Positions 35,100 through 43,395 of a stretch of DNA of 64,000 nucleotides are shown here, one piece after another. The position numbers were made by a program, and so were the translations under genes. The notes below the pieces were generated by a model, which was not told the DNA's origin, searched no databases, and saw nothing but the letters and a program-made list of their open reading frames with translations. The stretch is taken from NCBI GenBank assembly GCA_039027855.1, contig JBCCJI010000002.1, forward strand, positions 124,001-188,000, written 5' to 3'. The stretch is from Thermohalobaculum sp039027855 (GTDB lineage Bacteria; Pseudomonadota; Alphaproteobacteria; Rhodobacterales; Rhodobacteraceae). Each line of letters opens with the position of its first letter. The stretch's first letter is position 1.

Positions 35100-36176
35100 T
35101 CAATACGGGAATGGCCATGTTCGTAGTCTCTCCTTCGCCGTGCGCCAGAGCGCCGCGATGCCATGGGGCTCTCGGATCAGAAAGAAGATGATCAGGCTTC
35201 CGACGAGCACCGGCTCGAGGCTGTTCACGATATCGGTCGGCCAGCCGAAGCCGTCGGCCAGCACGTTCTTCAGAAACACTGGCAGCAGCACCAGGAAAGC
35301 CGCGCCCACCAGACTGCCGAAGATCGAGCCGAGCCCCCCGATGATGATCATGAAGAGCACGAGGAAGCTGATCTCGATGGCGAAGGCCTCGGTCCCCTCC
35401 GCCGCGCCCTTCCAGATGGTGAAGTAGAGCGCGCCCGCCATGCCGATGTAGAAGGACGACACGGCAAAGGCTGAGAGCTTGGTGAGAAGCGGGTTCACCC
35501 CGATGATCTCGGCCGCGATATCCATGTCGCGGATCGCCATCCAGGCCCGACCAATCCGCCCGCGCACCAGATTGCGCGCGATCCAGCCAAAGACGAACAG
35601 GAAGGCCAGGCAGAACAGGTATGTCGCCCAGGGGTCGGTATTAGGCCCGGTGATCACCACACCCAGGAATTCACGCTCCGGCGCGGTGATCTGGCCGGTG
35701 GCGGAGTAATTGTAGAACCAGCCCACCTTGTTGAAGAGCCAGATCAGGAAGAACTGCGCCGCAAGCGTCGCGACCGCGAGATAGAAGCCCTTGATGCGAA
35801 GCGACGGCAGGCCGAAAAGGATGCCGACTAAAGCCGTCACCAGCCCCGACAGGATCACCACGATCGGCATCGGGATCATCGGCAGTCCGGTCATCAGCTT
35901 GTAGGCGGCATAGGCCCCGCAGGCCATGAAGGCCCCGGTGCCCAGCGAGACCAGCCCGCAATACCCGGTCAGGATGTTCAGCCCGATGGCCGCGAGCGCG
36001 AAGACCATGAACGGCAGGAAGATCGACTGCTCCCAATAGTCGTTGACGAAGAGCGGCACGACCAGGAAAGCCACGCCGATCACCACCCAAAACCGCCAGA
36101 AATCAAAGGCGATGGGAAAGGTCGCCATGTCCTGCGCATAGGATGTCTTGAACTCACCGGCCTCACGGTAAAACAT
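35100..36176 (-). CDS. Liv-type ABC transporter permease (LivM-like)
   Basis: A 358-residue inner-membrane protein with about ten hydrophobic segments. It has the family landmarks AIGLNILTGYCGLVSLGTGAFMACGAYAA and GRAWMAIRDMDIAAEIIGV (the coupling helix region that contacts the ATPases), and then IIGGLGSIFGSLVGAAFLVLLP. The first ~30 residues are hydrophilic. It begins at ATG 36176. On the same strand it follows the LivH-like gene after an interruption by an opposite-strand gene at 36255-36725. Confidence 0.92.
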   Translation of the reverse strand: MFYREAGEFKTSYAQDMATFPIAFDFWRFWVVIGVAFLVVPLFVNDYWEQSIFLPFMVFALAAIGLNILTGYCGLVSLGTGAFMACGAYAAYKLMTGLPMIPMPIVVILSGLVTALVGILFGLPSLRIKGFYLAVATLAAQFFLIWLFNKVGWFYNYSATGQITAPEREFLGVVITGPNTDPWATYLFCLAFLFVFGWIARNLVRGRIGRAWMAIRDMDIAAEIIGVNPLLTKLSAFAVSSFYIGMAGALYFTIWKGAAEGTEAFAIEISFLVLFMIIIGGLGSIFGSLVGAAFLVLLPVFLKNVLADGFGWPTDIVNSLEPVLVGSLIIFFLIREPHGIAALWRTAKERLRTWPFPY

Positions 36177-36254
36177 CAGACAGCACTCCTTGTGGACGCG
36201 TCCCCAACGTCACATGTGTTCTGAAGAACGCTGGGATGCAGGAAAGGGCTGGTA

Positions 36255-36725
36255 ATGGCGGTCGCTGATGAGCTCGCAAAACTTGGCGAGATGCGCCAGG
36301 CTGGCACACTTTCCGAAGAAGAGTATGAGGCTGCCAAGGCTAAGGTACTTGCCCCGGCGCCTTCTGCGAGCAGCGGCGTGTGGACGTTCCTTGCCCTCGA
36401 CGCGGCCTTCAGCCTGGTCTTTTGGGTCATTTTGGCCGTCATCTTCTTTGGGTCTCTCGGTGCGCTGCATTTCTTCGGCGACGACATGGATTTCATGACA
36501 TCGCTGCTGGTGCTGGGCCCCATCTTCTGCATCGGCGTGCTGAGCGCCGCCGCCTCGCAGTTCGACGGTATGGATTTCGCGACGCCGAGCCTGATGCTGG
36601 GAAGCGCCGCCGTGCTCGGCATCGGCGGCGTGCTGGCGATGATCGCCCTGCCGCTGATGATCGTGTTCCTGGTGATCGCGGCCATCGGCGCCGCCATCAC
36701 TTGGTTCGGCGACCTCTTCGGCTGA
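36255..36725 (+). CDS. SHOCT-domain small membrane protein
   Basis: A 156-residue protein on the strand opposite to everything around it. Residues 5-32 (ELAKLGEMRQAGTLSEEEYE and on to AKAKVL) are a short C-terminal-type SHOCT oligomerisation motif placed at the N-terminus; the remainder has four hydrophobic segments. It is inserted between the LivM- and LivH-like genes, 79 bases from one start and 17 bases from the other gene's end. This splits the importer operon, so livM may need its own promoter. Function unknown; likely a later insertion into the cluster. Confidence 0.75.
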   Translation: MAVADELAKLGEMRQAGTLSEEEYEAAKAKVLAPAPSASSGVWTFLALDAAFSLVFWVILAVIFFGSLGALHFFGDDMDFMTSLLVLGPIFCIGVLSAAASQFDGMDFATPSLMLGSAAVLGIGGVLAMIALPLMIVFLVIAAIGAAITWFGDLFG

Positions 36726-36741
36726 TCGTGCTCCACTCGCA

Positions 36742-37857
36742 TCAAACCCGCTCGATGATCTTTTCGCCGAACAGACCCTGTGGGCGGAACAGCAGGAAGA
36801 AGAGCGCGAGCATGTAGGCGAACCAGTTCTCGGTCGCGCCGCCGATCATCGGGCCGATATAGACCTCGAACACCTTCTCGCCGACACCGATGATCAGACC
36901 GCCGATGATCGCGCCGGGGATCGAGGTGAAGCCGCCCAGCATCAGCACCGGCAGGGCCTTCAGCGCGATCAGGCTGAGCGAGAACTGCACGCCGAGCTTG
37001 GCGCCCCACATCACGCCGGCAACCAGCGCCACCAGCCCCGCGATGGACCAGACCAGCCACCAGATCGTCTCGAGCGAGATGCCGACCGACAGCGCCGCCT
37101 GGTGGTCATCGGCCACCGCCCTCAGCGCGCGGCCCATCTTGGTGTACTGGCTGAAGAGCGTCAGCGCAGTCACCAGCAGGACGGCGATGACGGCGGCCGC
37201 GATCTCGAGCTTGTTCACGAACATGCCGGTCGCGTCGATGATCATGTCGGACGGGCCGTCGGGCAGACCGATATCGAGCGGTTTGACATTGGCGCCCCAC
37301 ATCAGCTCACCCGTCCCCTCCAGCACGAAGGCAAGGCCGATGGTCGCCATGAACAGGATGATCGGGTCCTGGTTGACCAATTGGCGCAGCACGACGCTGA
37401 CGACGATCCAGGCGAGCCCGACCATGGTCAGTAGCGAGAGCACCAGCGAGATCGCGGTCGAGAGCCCATCGCCCCAGAACAGCGCATCGATGCCGAAGAG
37501 CCAGGACCAGATATGCGCGAACGGGATCTGCCCGGTCTGAAAGCCCACCAGCGTCAGCGCCGCGAACAGCGCCAGGATGCCTTGGGCGAAGTTGAAGATG
37601 CCCGAGGATTTGAAGATCAGCACGAAGCCAAGCGCCACCAGCCCGTACATCACACCCGCCAGCAGGCCCGAGACGACGACCTCCCAAAAGAAGATGTCGA
37701 GCAGCATGCCCTGCACGGCGAGCACGATGAGCACGAACACCGCCACCCCGATGCCGAGCAGCGCCCCCGGCGACAGGAAAATCGGGCCGGCCTGCACGCC
37801 GACCTTGCTCATCCGCTGCCAAAGCCCGGGATCGCGGTCGCCTGTCGTCTCAGCCAT
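36742..37857 (-). CDS. Liv-type ABC transporter permease (LivH-like)
   Basis: A 371-residue membrane protein. ATG 37857 (GGAGGA 7 bases upstream) is chosen over two upstream in-frame ATGs. The family segments are GLLAGVMYGLVALGFVLIFK followed by SSGIFNFAQG, then TKMGRALRAVADDHQAALSVGI (coupling region), then LKALPVLMLGGFTSIPGAIIGG. About nine membrane helices; it is ~70 residues longer than E. coli LivH because of the N-terminal leader and a loop around residues 110-135. It forms the channel with the LivM-like subunit. Confidence 0.92.
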   Translation of the reverse strand: MAETTGDRDPGLWQRMSKVGVQAGPIFLSPGALLGIGVAVFVLIVLAVQGMLLDIFFWEVVVSGLLAGVMYGLVALGFVLIFKSSGIFNFAQGILALFAALTLVGFQTGQIPFAHIWSWLFGIDALFWGDGLSTAISLVLSLLTMVGLAWIVVSVVLRQLVNQDPIILFMATIGLAFVLEGTGELMWGANVKPLDIGLPDGPSDMIIDATGMFVNKLEIAAAVIAVLLVTALTLFSQYTKMGRALRAVADDHQAALSVGISLETIWWLVWSIAGLVALVAGVMWGAKLGVQFSLSLIALKALPVLMLGGFTSIPGAIIGGLIIGVGEKVFEVYIGPMIGGATENWFAYMLALFFLLFRPQGLFGEKIIERV

Positions 37858-38019
37858 GGGATCCTCCGTCTGCATGGGGTCGTGCCAAGCCGGGTCGCGC
37901 TGCAAAGCCCGTGGTGTGGCCACGATCGCCGCCCGCCATCGCTGGGACCTCTCCGCGCCCTCGGCCCAGATGCCATCTGGATCGGCGCGTTCGCGCCTTC
38001 CCTGCCAACGACCTTTGCG

Positions 38020-38730
38020 TCATCGCGCGGACACCGCGGCGGATCTCGGGCGGGGCTGGCGCGCGAGATCAGGCACCCGCGGTGGGACTGACCGCAGAGT
38101 GATGGTGGCAAGATGGGGAAAGACCGTCGCTCTCGCATCGACCGCGTGGCGCGCCCGTTTATGGGGCGCGAAGCTCAGCAACCTGACCGGCTCACCGTCG
38201 ACGCGCCCGACGCGTCTGCCAGAAGTGAGGCTTGCGAAAACCGCCTCCATGTCCTCGGGAACCGGGTCGAGCACGATGGCCCTGCAGCTTCCGAAACCGC
38301 GCGGCTGGAGATAGAGACCCGGCGCGCCCGCCGCGAAGACCGACACCTTCTTCGTGTCCACCCGCACAGCCTCACCAAACAGTCCAGCGGCGCGGTCGGG
38401 CGCGACGGGGCTCAGCGCGCCAGTGTCGAGAGGGGTATGTGTCTCGGCATAGGGCAGGCAATACTCGTGCAGCAGCGCCGAGACCGCCTGTCCGCGAGGT
38501 GAAAGCGCAGTGCCGTCGTCGGGGCCGACCGCTTCCGTCATCGCCCCTGATGGTGCAAGCGCCCCCGCCAGGACCGCGATGGCCAGGGAACGCCGAGGGC
38601 ATCGAAGCCATATGCTGCCCCCGACGGCGGCGGATCGAGGCCCGCCGACACGGCGCGCTAAGATCCACGACATCCACGCGGGCGCCCAATTGCCTGCCGC
38701 CCAGCTGGCGCGAGGCCCGCCCTCAGTCAT
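38020..38730 (-). CDS. Hypothetical exported protein in the Liv cluster
   Basis: A 236-residue ORF starting inside the livG-type stop region (ATG 38730, 8-base overlap; GTG 38739 also possible). A hydrophobic stretch, SLAIAVLAGALAPSGAM, about 50 residues in looks like a signal peptide, so the true start may be further downstream (ATG 38673). The following domain has two Cys (HEYCLPYAETHTPL and GFGSCRAIVLDPV). The tail is basic. The spacing of the Cys, the AGL/GLA stretch and the S-x-A-x-V-hydrophobic segments loosely resemble the protein at 39663. No family recognised; it would act in the periplasm. Confidence 0.55.
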   Translation of the reverse strand: MTEGGPRASWAAGNWAPAWMSWILARRVGGPRSAAVGGSIWLRCPRRSLAIAVLAGALAPSGAMTEAVGPDDGTALSPRGQAVSALLHEYCLPYAETHTPLDTGALSPVAPDRAAGLFGEAVRVDTKKVSVFAAGAPGLYLQPRGFGSCRAIVLDPVPEDMEAVFASLTSGRRVGRVDGEPVRLLSFAPHKRARHAVDARATVFPHLATITLRSVPPRVPDLARQPRPRSAAVSAR

Positions 38731-39595
38731 GGCTGACACCCAGATAGGCGTCGATCACGGCCTGATTGGCGCGCACCTCGTCGGGCGTGCCATCGCCGAT
38801 CTTGCGGCCGTAATCCAGCACCACGACGCGGTCGGCGATGTCCATCACCACGCCCATGTCATGCTCGATCAGCGCGATGGTTGTGCCGAACTCGTCGTTC
38901 ACGTCGAGGATGAAGCGGCACATGTCCTCCTTCTCCTCGACATTCATGCCCGCCATCGGCTCGTCCAGCAGCAGCAGCGACGGCTCAGCGGCCAGCGCGC
39001 GGCCAAGCTCCACGCGCTTTTGCAGGCCATAGGGTAGCGCGCCGACCGGGGTCTTGCGGATCGCCTGGATCTCGAGGAAGTCGATGATCCGCTCGACCTT
39101 TTCGCGGTGCTCGACCTCCTCACGCTCGGCCGGGCCCTTCCAGAGCGCCTGCCACACCATGTTGCGCCGCATCTTGGTCAACCGGCCCGTCATGATGTTG
39201 TCGAGCGTCGACATCCCCTTGAACAGCGCAATGTTCTGGAAGGTGCGCGCGATCCCCTGCTTGGCGATCTGATGCGGCTTCATCGGGCCGCGACGGCTGC
39301 CGCGGAACCAGATCTCACCCTCCTGCGGGTGATAAAAACCGTTGATGACGTTCAGCATCGAGGATTTGCCCGCGCCGTTCGGCCCGATGATGGCCCGGAT
39401 CTCCCCCTCGTGGATATCGAAGGAGATGCCGTTGATCGCAATCACGCCCCCGAAGCGGAGGGTGACGTTGCGGATATCCATGACCGTGCGCCCGATCTTG
39501 CGCGCGCGCAGGCCATGCGCCTGCTCGGCCGCGGCATAGTCGGCATCGGTCGCCGCACCTTCCGCGACATTGCCGGCGAGGGGTCCGTGGCTCAT
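38723..39595 (-). CDS. Liv-type ABC transporter ATP-binding protein (LivG-like)
   Basis: A 290-residue ATPase. Walker A is GPNGAGKSS; family segments are ARTFQNIALFKGMSTLDNIM and LPYGLQKRVELGRALAAEPS. The signature is thus YGLQKR rather than LSGGQ-like, a variant seen in LivG-type proteins of ligase-linked clusters. Walker B is LLLLDEPMAGMN and the H-loop is ALIEHDM. The N-terminal ~35 residues precede the ATPase core. GAGGAA lies 7 bases upstream of ATG 39595. It partners the LivF-like ATPase. Confidence 0.9.
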   Translation of the reverse strand: MSHGPLAGNVAEGAATDADYAAAEQAHGLRARKIGRTVMDIRNVTLRFGGVIAINGISFDIHEGEIRAIIGPNGAGKSSMLNVINGFYHPQEGEIWFRGSRRGPMKPHQIAKQGIARTFQNIALFKGMSTLDNIMTGRLTKMRRNMVWQALWKGPAEREEVEHREKVERIIDFLEIQAIRKTPVGALPYGLQKRVELGRALAAEPSLLLLDEPMAGMNVEEKEDMCRFILDVNDEFGTTIALIEHDMGVVMDIADRVVVLDYGRKIGDGTPDEVRANQAVIDAYLGVSHD

Positions 39596-39662
39596 GGAGT
39601 GTTCCTCGTGGTCTGCGAGATCGGGCGAAGGGTCAGAGGCTCACTGGTCGCGCTGCGGGCCA

Positions 39663-40256
39663 TCATGTCGCCTCCTCGAAGCAGGCGGGCTCGGGGCGGG
39701 TGTCGACTTCGCCGATCAGGGCCTTGAGCGCGCCCGGGGTGCCCTCGGCGATCAGCAGCAGCATCAGGTGGCGGCCGCGGCGGACGGGCTCTTCCGAGGC
39801 GACGACGAGCTTGGCCGTGATCGCGCCCTCGGGGCAGTCGTCCACGAGAAAGGCGCTCTCCTCCGCGATGGCGACGCTGGCCCAGCGGCCGACGGCGGAG
39901 AACACCCGCGCGGTGGCGATGGCCGACACGGTGTCGGGCCGCTGCACCACATCGCAGAACCGGGCGTCGTCGCGAGTGAGCACCGCAAGCCCGACCGCCC
40001 CACTGGCCGTGGCATGGGGATGGGTGTCCTCGCCCTCGGCCAGACCATTGGTATCGGGGTGGCGACCGTTCATCATCTGCACGGCGCAACGCTCGATCAC
40101 CAACTCGACCATCTCCGCGGCGGTGGTGTCGGGGTCGGCGCCGTCGGCAGCAGTAGTCCCATTCGCTGCGGTGCCACTGGCCGTCGACGGTGACGCCGCA
40201 AGCAAGACTGCAACCGCCAGCGACGCCATCGCGTGGACGACGGTGCCCGCTCTCAT
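39663..40256 (-). CDS. Hypothetical exported protein after the acyl-CoA synthetase gene
   Basis: A 197-residue protein with a signal peptide (MASLAVAVLLAASPSTASG preceded by a short basic leader). An Ala/Thr/Asp linker follows, then a ~150-residue domain containing three Cys (VIERCAVQ, DARFCDVV and DDCPEG). The start overlaps the ligase stop (ATGA), so it is translationally coupled to it. It sits between ligase and LivG-like genes. No family recognised; the shape is like the exported protein at 38020. A periplasmic helper of uptake is a guess from position. Confidence 0.6.
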   Translation of the reverse strand: MRAGTVVHAMASLAVAVLLAASPSTASGTAANGTTAADGADPDTTAAEMVELVIERCAVQMMNGRHPDTNGLAEGEDTHPHATASGAVGLAVLTRDDARFCDVVQRPDTVSAIATARVFSAVGRWASVAIAEESAFLVDDCPEGAITAKLVVASEEPVRRGRHLMLLLIAEGTPGALKALIGEVDTRPEPACFEEAT

Positions 40257-42226
40257 TCCGCGGCGACCTTCTGGGCTGGTGCGGTTGGAAACGTCTCTAC
40301 GTCGTTGATCTTGAGCGTGGCTTTCAGGCTGCCTTTGCGGCCGTCTTCGTAGGTGACCTCGGTCTCGGTGTAGATCTCGGTCGCGCCGCCGTAGAGCGCG
40401 CTGACGAGATCTTCGAATTTCTCGCCGATGGTCTTGCGGCGGACCTTGCGGGTGCGGGTCAGTTCGCCGTCATCGGCGTCAAGCTCCTTGTGCAGCACCA
40501 GGAAGCGGGTGATCTGGCAATGGCTTAGCATCGGATCGGCGGCGAGGTCGCGATTGGTCTCGCGGATATGCTCGCCGACCATGGCGATCACCTTGGGGTG
40601 CTGGGAGAGCTCCTGATAGCTCGCATAGGCGATGTTGTTGCGCTCGGCCCAATTGCCGACGGCATTGAGGTCGATATTGATAAAGGACATGCAGCTTTCC
40701 CGCTCATGCCCGAAGACCACGGCCTCCAGGATATTTGGGAAGAACTTCAGCTTGTTCTCGATGTATTTGGGTGCGAACAACCCGCCGCCGGCCAGCTTAC
40801 CCACATCCTTGGCCCGGTCGAGGATGCGCAGCTGGCCCGTCGCCTCGTCCATGAAGCCCGCATCGCCGGTCGCCACCCAGCCCTCGGCATCCTTGGTATC
40901 GGCCGTCGCCTCGGGGTTCTTGAAGTATTCGCGGAAGACGCCCGGCGAGCGGTAGAACACCTCACCATTGTCGCCGATGCGGATCTCGACCCCCGGCGTC
41001 GGCACGCCCACGGTCTCCAGCACCACGGCATCGTCGGGATGCTGAGTGATGAAGACGCTGGCCTCGGTCTGGCCATAGAGCTGTTTGAGGTTGATCCCGA
41101 TCGAGCGGTAGAAGTTGAAGAGATCCGGCCCGATCGCCTCGCCCGCGGTATAGCCGACGCGCACGCGGGACATGCCGAGCACGTTCTTGAGCGGGCCGTA
41201 GACCAGCAATTCGCCGAGCCATGACTGCAACCGGTCGCCCGCGCCCGGCGCCTCGCCGGCCTTGATCTTCTCGGCCAGACGCTTGGCGTGGTCGATGAAG
41301 TGGTGGAATAGCCGGCGCTTGATCCAGCCTGCATCCTCGATCCGGATCATCACGGTGGTCAGCAGGTTCTCGAACACCCTGGGCGGCGCGAAGTAATAGG
41401 TGGGGCCGAGCTCGCGCAGGTCGTGCATCATGGTCTCGGCGCTTTCGGGGCAGGCGACGCAGAGACCCGTGGTATAGGCCTGACCCATCGAGAAGATGAA
41501 ATCGCCGACCCAGGCCATGGGCAGATAGGCGAGCATCGAATCCGCATCGGTCAGCCCGTCGAACTCGGCCGCGGCGCGCGCGGTCTTGAGGATGTTGTCG
41601 TGGGAGAGCACCACGCCCTTCGGCCGCCCGGTGGTGCCCGAGGTGTAGAGCATCACGGCGGTATCCTCGCCGTCGCCGCTTGCGATCAGCTCGTCCAGCC
41701 GGGTCGTGGCGGCGGCGTCCGCCGCGCGGCCGGTAGCCTGCAGATCGCTCATCGGATGCAGGGTCGTGTGATCGTAGTTCCTGAGCCCGCGGGGGTTCAG
41801 ATAGACGATATGGCGAAGCTTCGGCAGCCGGTCGGCGATCGAGAGGGCTTTGTCGACCTGCTCCTGATCCTCGGCCACCACCATCACCGCATCGGCATGG
41901 TCGAGGACGTAGACCATCTCCTCGGCCACCGCGTCCTGGTACATCGGCACCGGGATGGCACCGGCCATCTGCGCGGCGGTCATGGTCCAGTAGAGATGCG
42001 GCCGGTTCGATCCGATCACCGCCACCCGCTCGCCGGGCTCGAGGCCCAGGCCCGTGAGGCCGAGCGCGATGGCCCGGGTCTGCTCGGCCACCTGCGCCCA
42101 GGTCCAGGACTGCCAGATGCCGTATTCCTTCTCGCGGCTGGCCGGCAGGGCGCCCCGCTCGGCGGCATTGCGCGCGAGGAGCTTTGGAAAGGTATCGGCA
42201 TGCGCAGCGGCTGCGGCATCGAACAC
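40253..42226 (-). CDS. AMP-dependent (long-chain-type) acyl-CoA synthetase
   Basis: A 657-residue adenylate-forming ligase. The phosphate loop is MLYTSGTTGRPKGVVLSH; other motifs are YGQTEASVF, EVFYRSPGVF, VATGDAGFMDE and RAKDVGKLAGG, with a catalytic Lys expected near the C-terminus (RKVRRKTIGEKF). It uses a GTG start at 42226 with GGGAGG 9 bases upstream. It is the first gene of the Liv-type cluster and probably activates the imported acid or recycles an acyl group. Sequence type is long-chain/FadD15-like; the true substrate may be different. Confidence 0.9.
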   Translation of the reverse strand: MFDAAAAAHADTFPKLLARNAAERGALPASREKEYGIWQSWTWAQVAEQTRAIALGLTGLGLEPGERVAVIGSNRPHLYWTMTAAQMAGAIPVPMYQDAVAEEMVYVLDHADAVMVVAEDQEQVDKALSIADRLPKLRHIVYLNPRGLRNYDHTTLHPMSDLQATGRAADAAATTRLDELIASGDGEDTAVMLYTSGTTGRPKGVVLSHDNILKTARAAAEFDGLTDADSMLAYLPMAWVGDFIFSMGQAYTTGLCVACPESAETMMHDLRELGPTYYFAPPRVFENLLTTVMIRIEDAGWIKRRLFHHFIDHAKRLAEKIKAGEAPGAGDRLQSWLGELLVYGPLKNVLGMSRVRVGYTAGEAIGPDLFNFYRSIGINLKQLYGQTEASVFITQHPDDAVVLETVGVPTPGVEIRIGDNGEVFYRSPGVFREYFKNPEATADTKDAEGWVATGDAGFMDEATGQLRILDRAKDVGKLAGGGLFAPKYIENKLKFFPNILEAVVFGHERESCMSFINIDLNAVGNWAERNNIAYASYQELSQHPKVIAMVGEHIRETNRDLAADPMLSHCQITRFLVLHKELDADDGELTRTRKVRRKTIGEKFEDLVSALYGGATEIYTETEVTYEDGRKGSLKATLKINDVETFPTAPAQKVAAE

Positions 42227-42787
42227 GGTGGTATCCTCCCGGGCGCGCGGTCTTTGGCTGCCGCTGCTGTCCGTTGCGGGCGCGGCTGCACCCTGCGCCC
42301 ATGACTAATCCGCATGACAGGTGACAGGGTCAAGCGGGACAGCGCCGCAAGCGGCAGGCAAAGGGCGCGCCGGCCCGGTTTAACCGGCGGGATGCCCCGC
42401 GATGCCGCATGGTGGTGGACGAGCCCAGAGGCGCAAGGACCGAACTCAGCGGGATCGCGGCTGGTCGCCGCGATGCATTTTCCGGGGTGTACTGGGGCAG
42501 CGCCGCTATGGTGCAGGGCGCGCGAGTGTGGTGGCAGCAAAAGGGAACGTTGGCTGGGGAGAAGCCTCAGGCGGCTTCTCTACAAGCATCTGTGGGTGTC
42601 GAGCCGCGTCAAGGTCGAGCCGGCGGGGCCGGTCGCCTGCGGCGAACCTTGACCCGGCCCGACACCCACGCCTCGCGCGCGGCCGAAGACCTGTGCTGGG
42701 TGGTGACAGGGAAAAGCGCCGACGCATTGAGGCATGTTGCCGGGAAATGCCGGCCGCGCGCGCTCGCAAGGCCGGCTGTTCGTCAGA
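42227..42787. other. Intergenic region upstream of the ligase/Liv cluster
   Basis: 561 bases between the ligase start and the end of the hsp20 gene, both on the minus strand. It must hold the promoter of the Liv cluster in its left half, but I cannot name one. Its right half carries the composite repeat at 42549-42667. Reading frames here are not protein-like. Confidence 0.5.
42549..42667 (+). repeat. Composite inverted-repeat element, copy B
   Basis: Starts TTGGCTGGGGAGAAGCC, the same as copy A but on the plus strand. It contains the small palindrome AGAAGCC...GGCTTCT (42560-42579) and the large one with 21-nt arms at 42594-42614 and 42647-42667 (19 of 21 positions pair) around a 32-base loop. 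Loop sequences differ between copies while arms and loop length are kept, as expected for selection on structure. Confidence 0.85.
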
Positions 42788-43249
42788 TCAGGCTTCGATC
42801 GTTCGGGGCTCAGCCTTGGGCGTCCCGCCAATCGAGATCGTGCGCGGTCTCAGCGCCTCGGGCACCTCGCGCTTCAGGTCGATATGGAGAAGGCCGTTCT
42901 CCAGATCGGCTGCCTCGACCCTGACATGGTCGGCCAGCTGGAAGCGCCGCTCGAAACCGCGCTCGGCAATGCCGCGATGCAGGTAGGTACGGACCTTGTC
43001 GGCCTCGCTCGCGGTCTTCCGCGCCGTCACGGTCAGGACCTGGTCGCGAACTTCGATGGTCAGATCGCCCTCGCCGAAACCGGCCACCGCAAGGCTGATG
43101 CGGTAGGAATCTTCACCGGTCTTCTCGATGTTGTAGGGCGGATAGCCAGGTGACGCGTTCTCGCCGGTCATCACCTGGTCGAGGAGCTGGCCCATGCGGT
43201 CGAAGCCGATGGTCTGGCGGTAAAGCGGAGTCAGATCGATGGTGCGCAT
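42788..43249 (-). CDS. Small heat-shock protein, Hsp20/IbpA type
   Basis: A 153-residue alpha-crystallin-family holdase that binds unfolding proteins. The N-terminus MRTIDLTPLYRQTIGFDRM is characteristic of alphaproteobacterial IbpA-like proteins. The crystallin domain runs through YPPYNIEKTGEDSYRISLAV, GERGF-type IAERGFERRFQLAD and ENGLLHIDL; the C-terminal anchoring motif is RTISI (I-x-I). I favour ATG 43249 (AAAGGG 11 bases upstream) over ATG 43258, which is only 3 bases from that site. The upstream sequence suggests heat control (see the next two entries). Confidence 0.92.
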   Translation of the reverse strand: MRTIDLTPLYRQTIGFDRMGQLLDQVMTGENASPGYPPYNIEKTGEDSYRISLAVAGFGEGDLTIEVRDQVLTVTARKTASEADKVRTYLHRGIAERGFERRFQLADHVRVEAADLENGLLHIDLKREVPEALRPRTISIGGTPKAEPRTIEA

Positions 43250-43255
43250 TGTCTG

Positions 43256-43278
43256 CATACCCTTTCACAAGCGATATG
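43256..43278 (-). promoter_or_regulatory. Hairpin that may mask the hsp20 ribosome site
   Basis: On the mRNA strand CATATC (rc of 43273-43278) can pair with GGTATG (rc of 43256-43261), enclosing GCTTGTGAAAG. The Shine-Dalgarno AAAGGG runs into the 3' arm. This could be a weak RNA thermometer of the kind found before small heat-shock genes; it is not a recognisable full ROSE element. Confidence 0.35.
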
Positions 43279-43342
43279 GATCTCGGGCCCCGATGACCGG
43301 GCGCCCTGTCATTCTGTGGCCCCGTCTGGCGACCACGCCAAC

Positions 43343-43372
43343 GATGTGGGAACTGGTCTTCAGGCCCACAAG
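43343..43372 (-). promoter_or_regulatory. Possible heat-shock (RpoH) promoter for hsp20
   Basis: On the minus strand CTTGTG (43367-43372) is followed after 16 bases by CCCACATC (43343-43350), roughly the RpoH pattern CTTGAA / CCCCATnT, about 95 bases before the hsp20 start. The match is partial, so this is only a candidate. Confidence 0.3.
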
Positions 43373-43395
43373 GGGGCTGCCCGCCGCGCCGAGGC

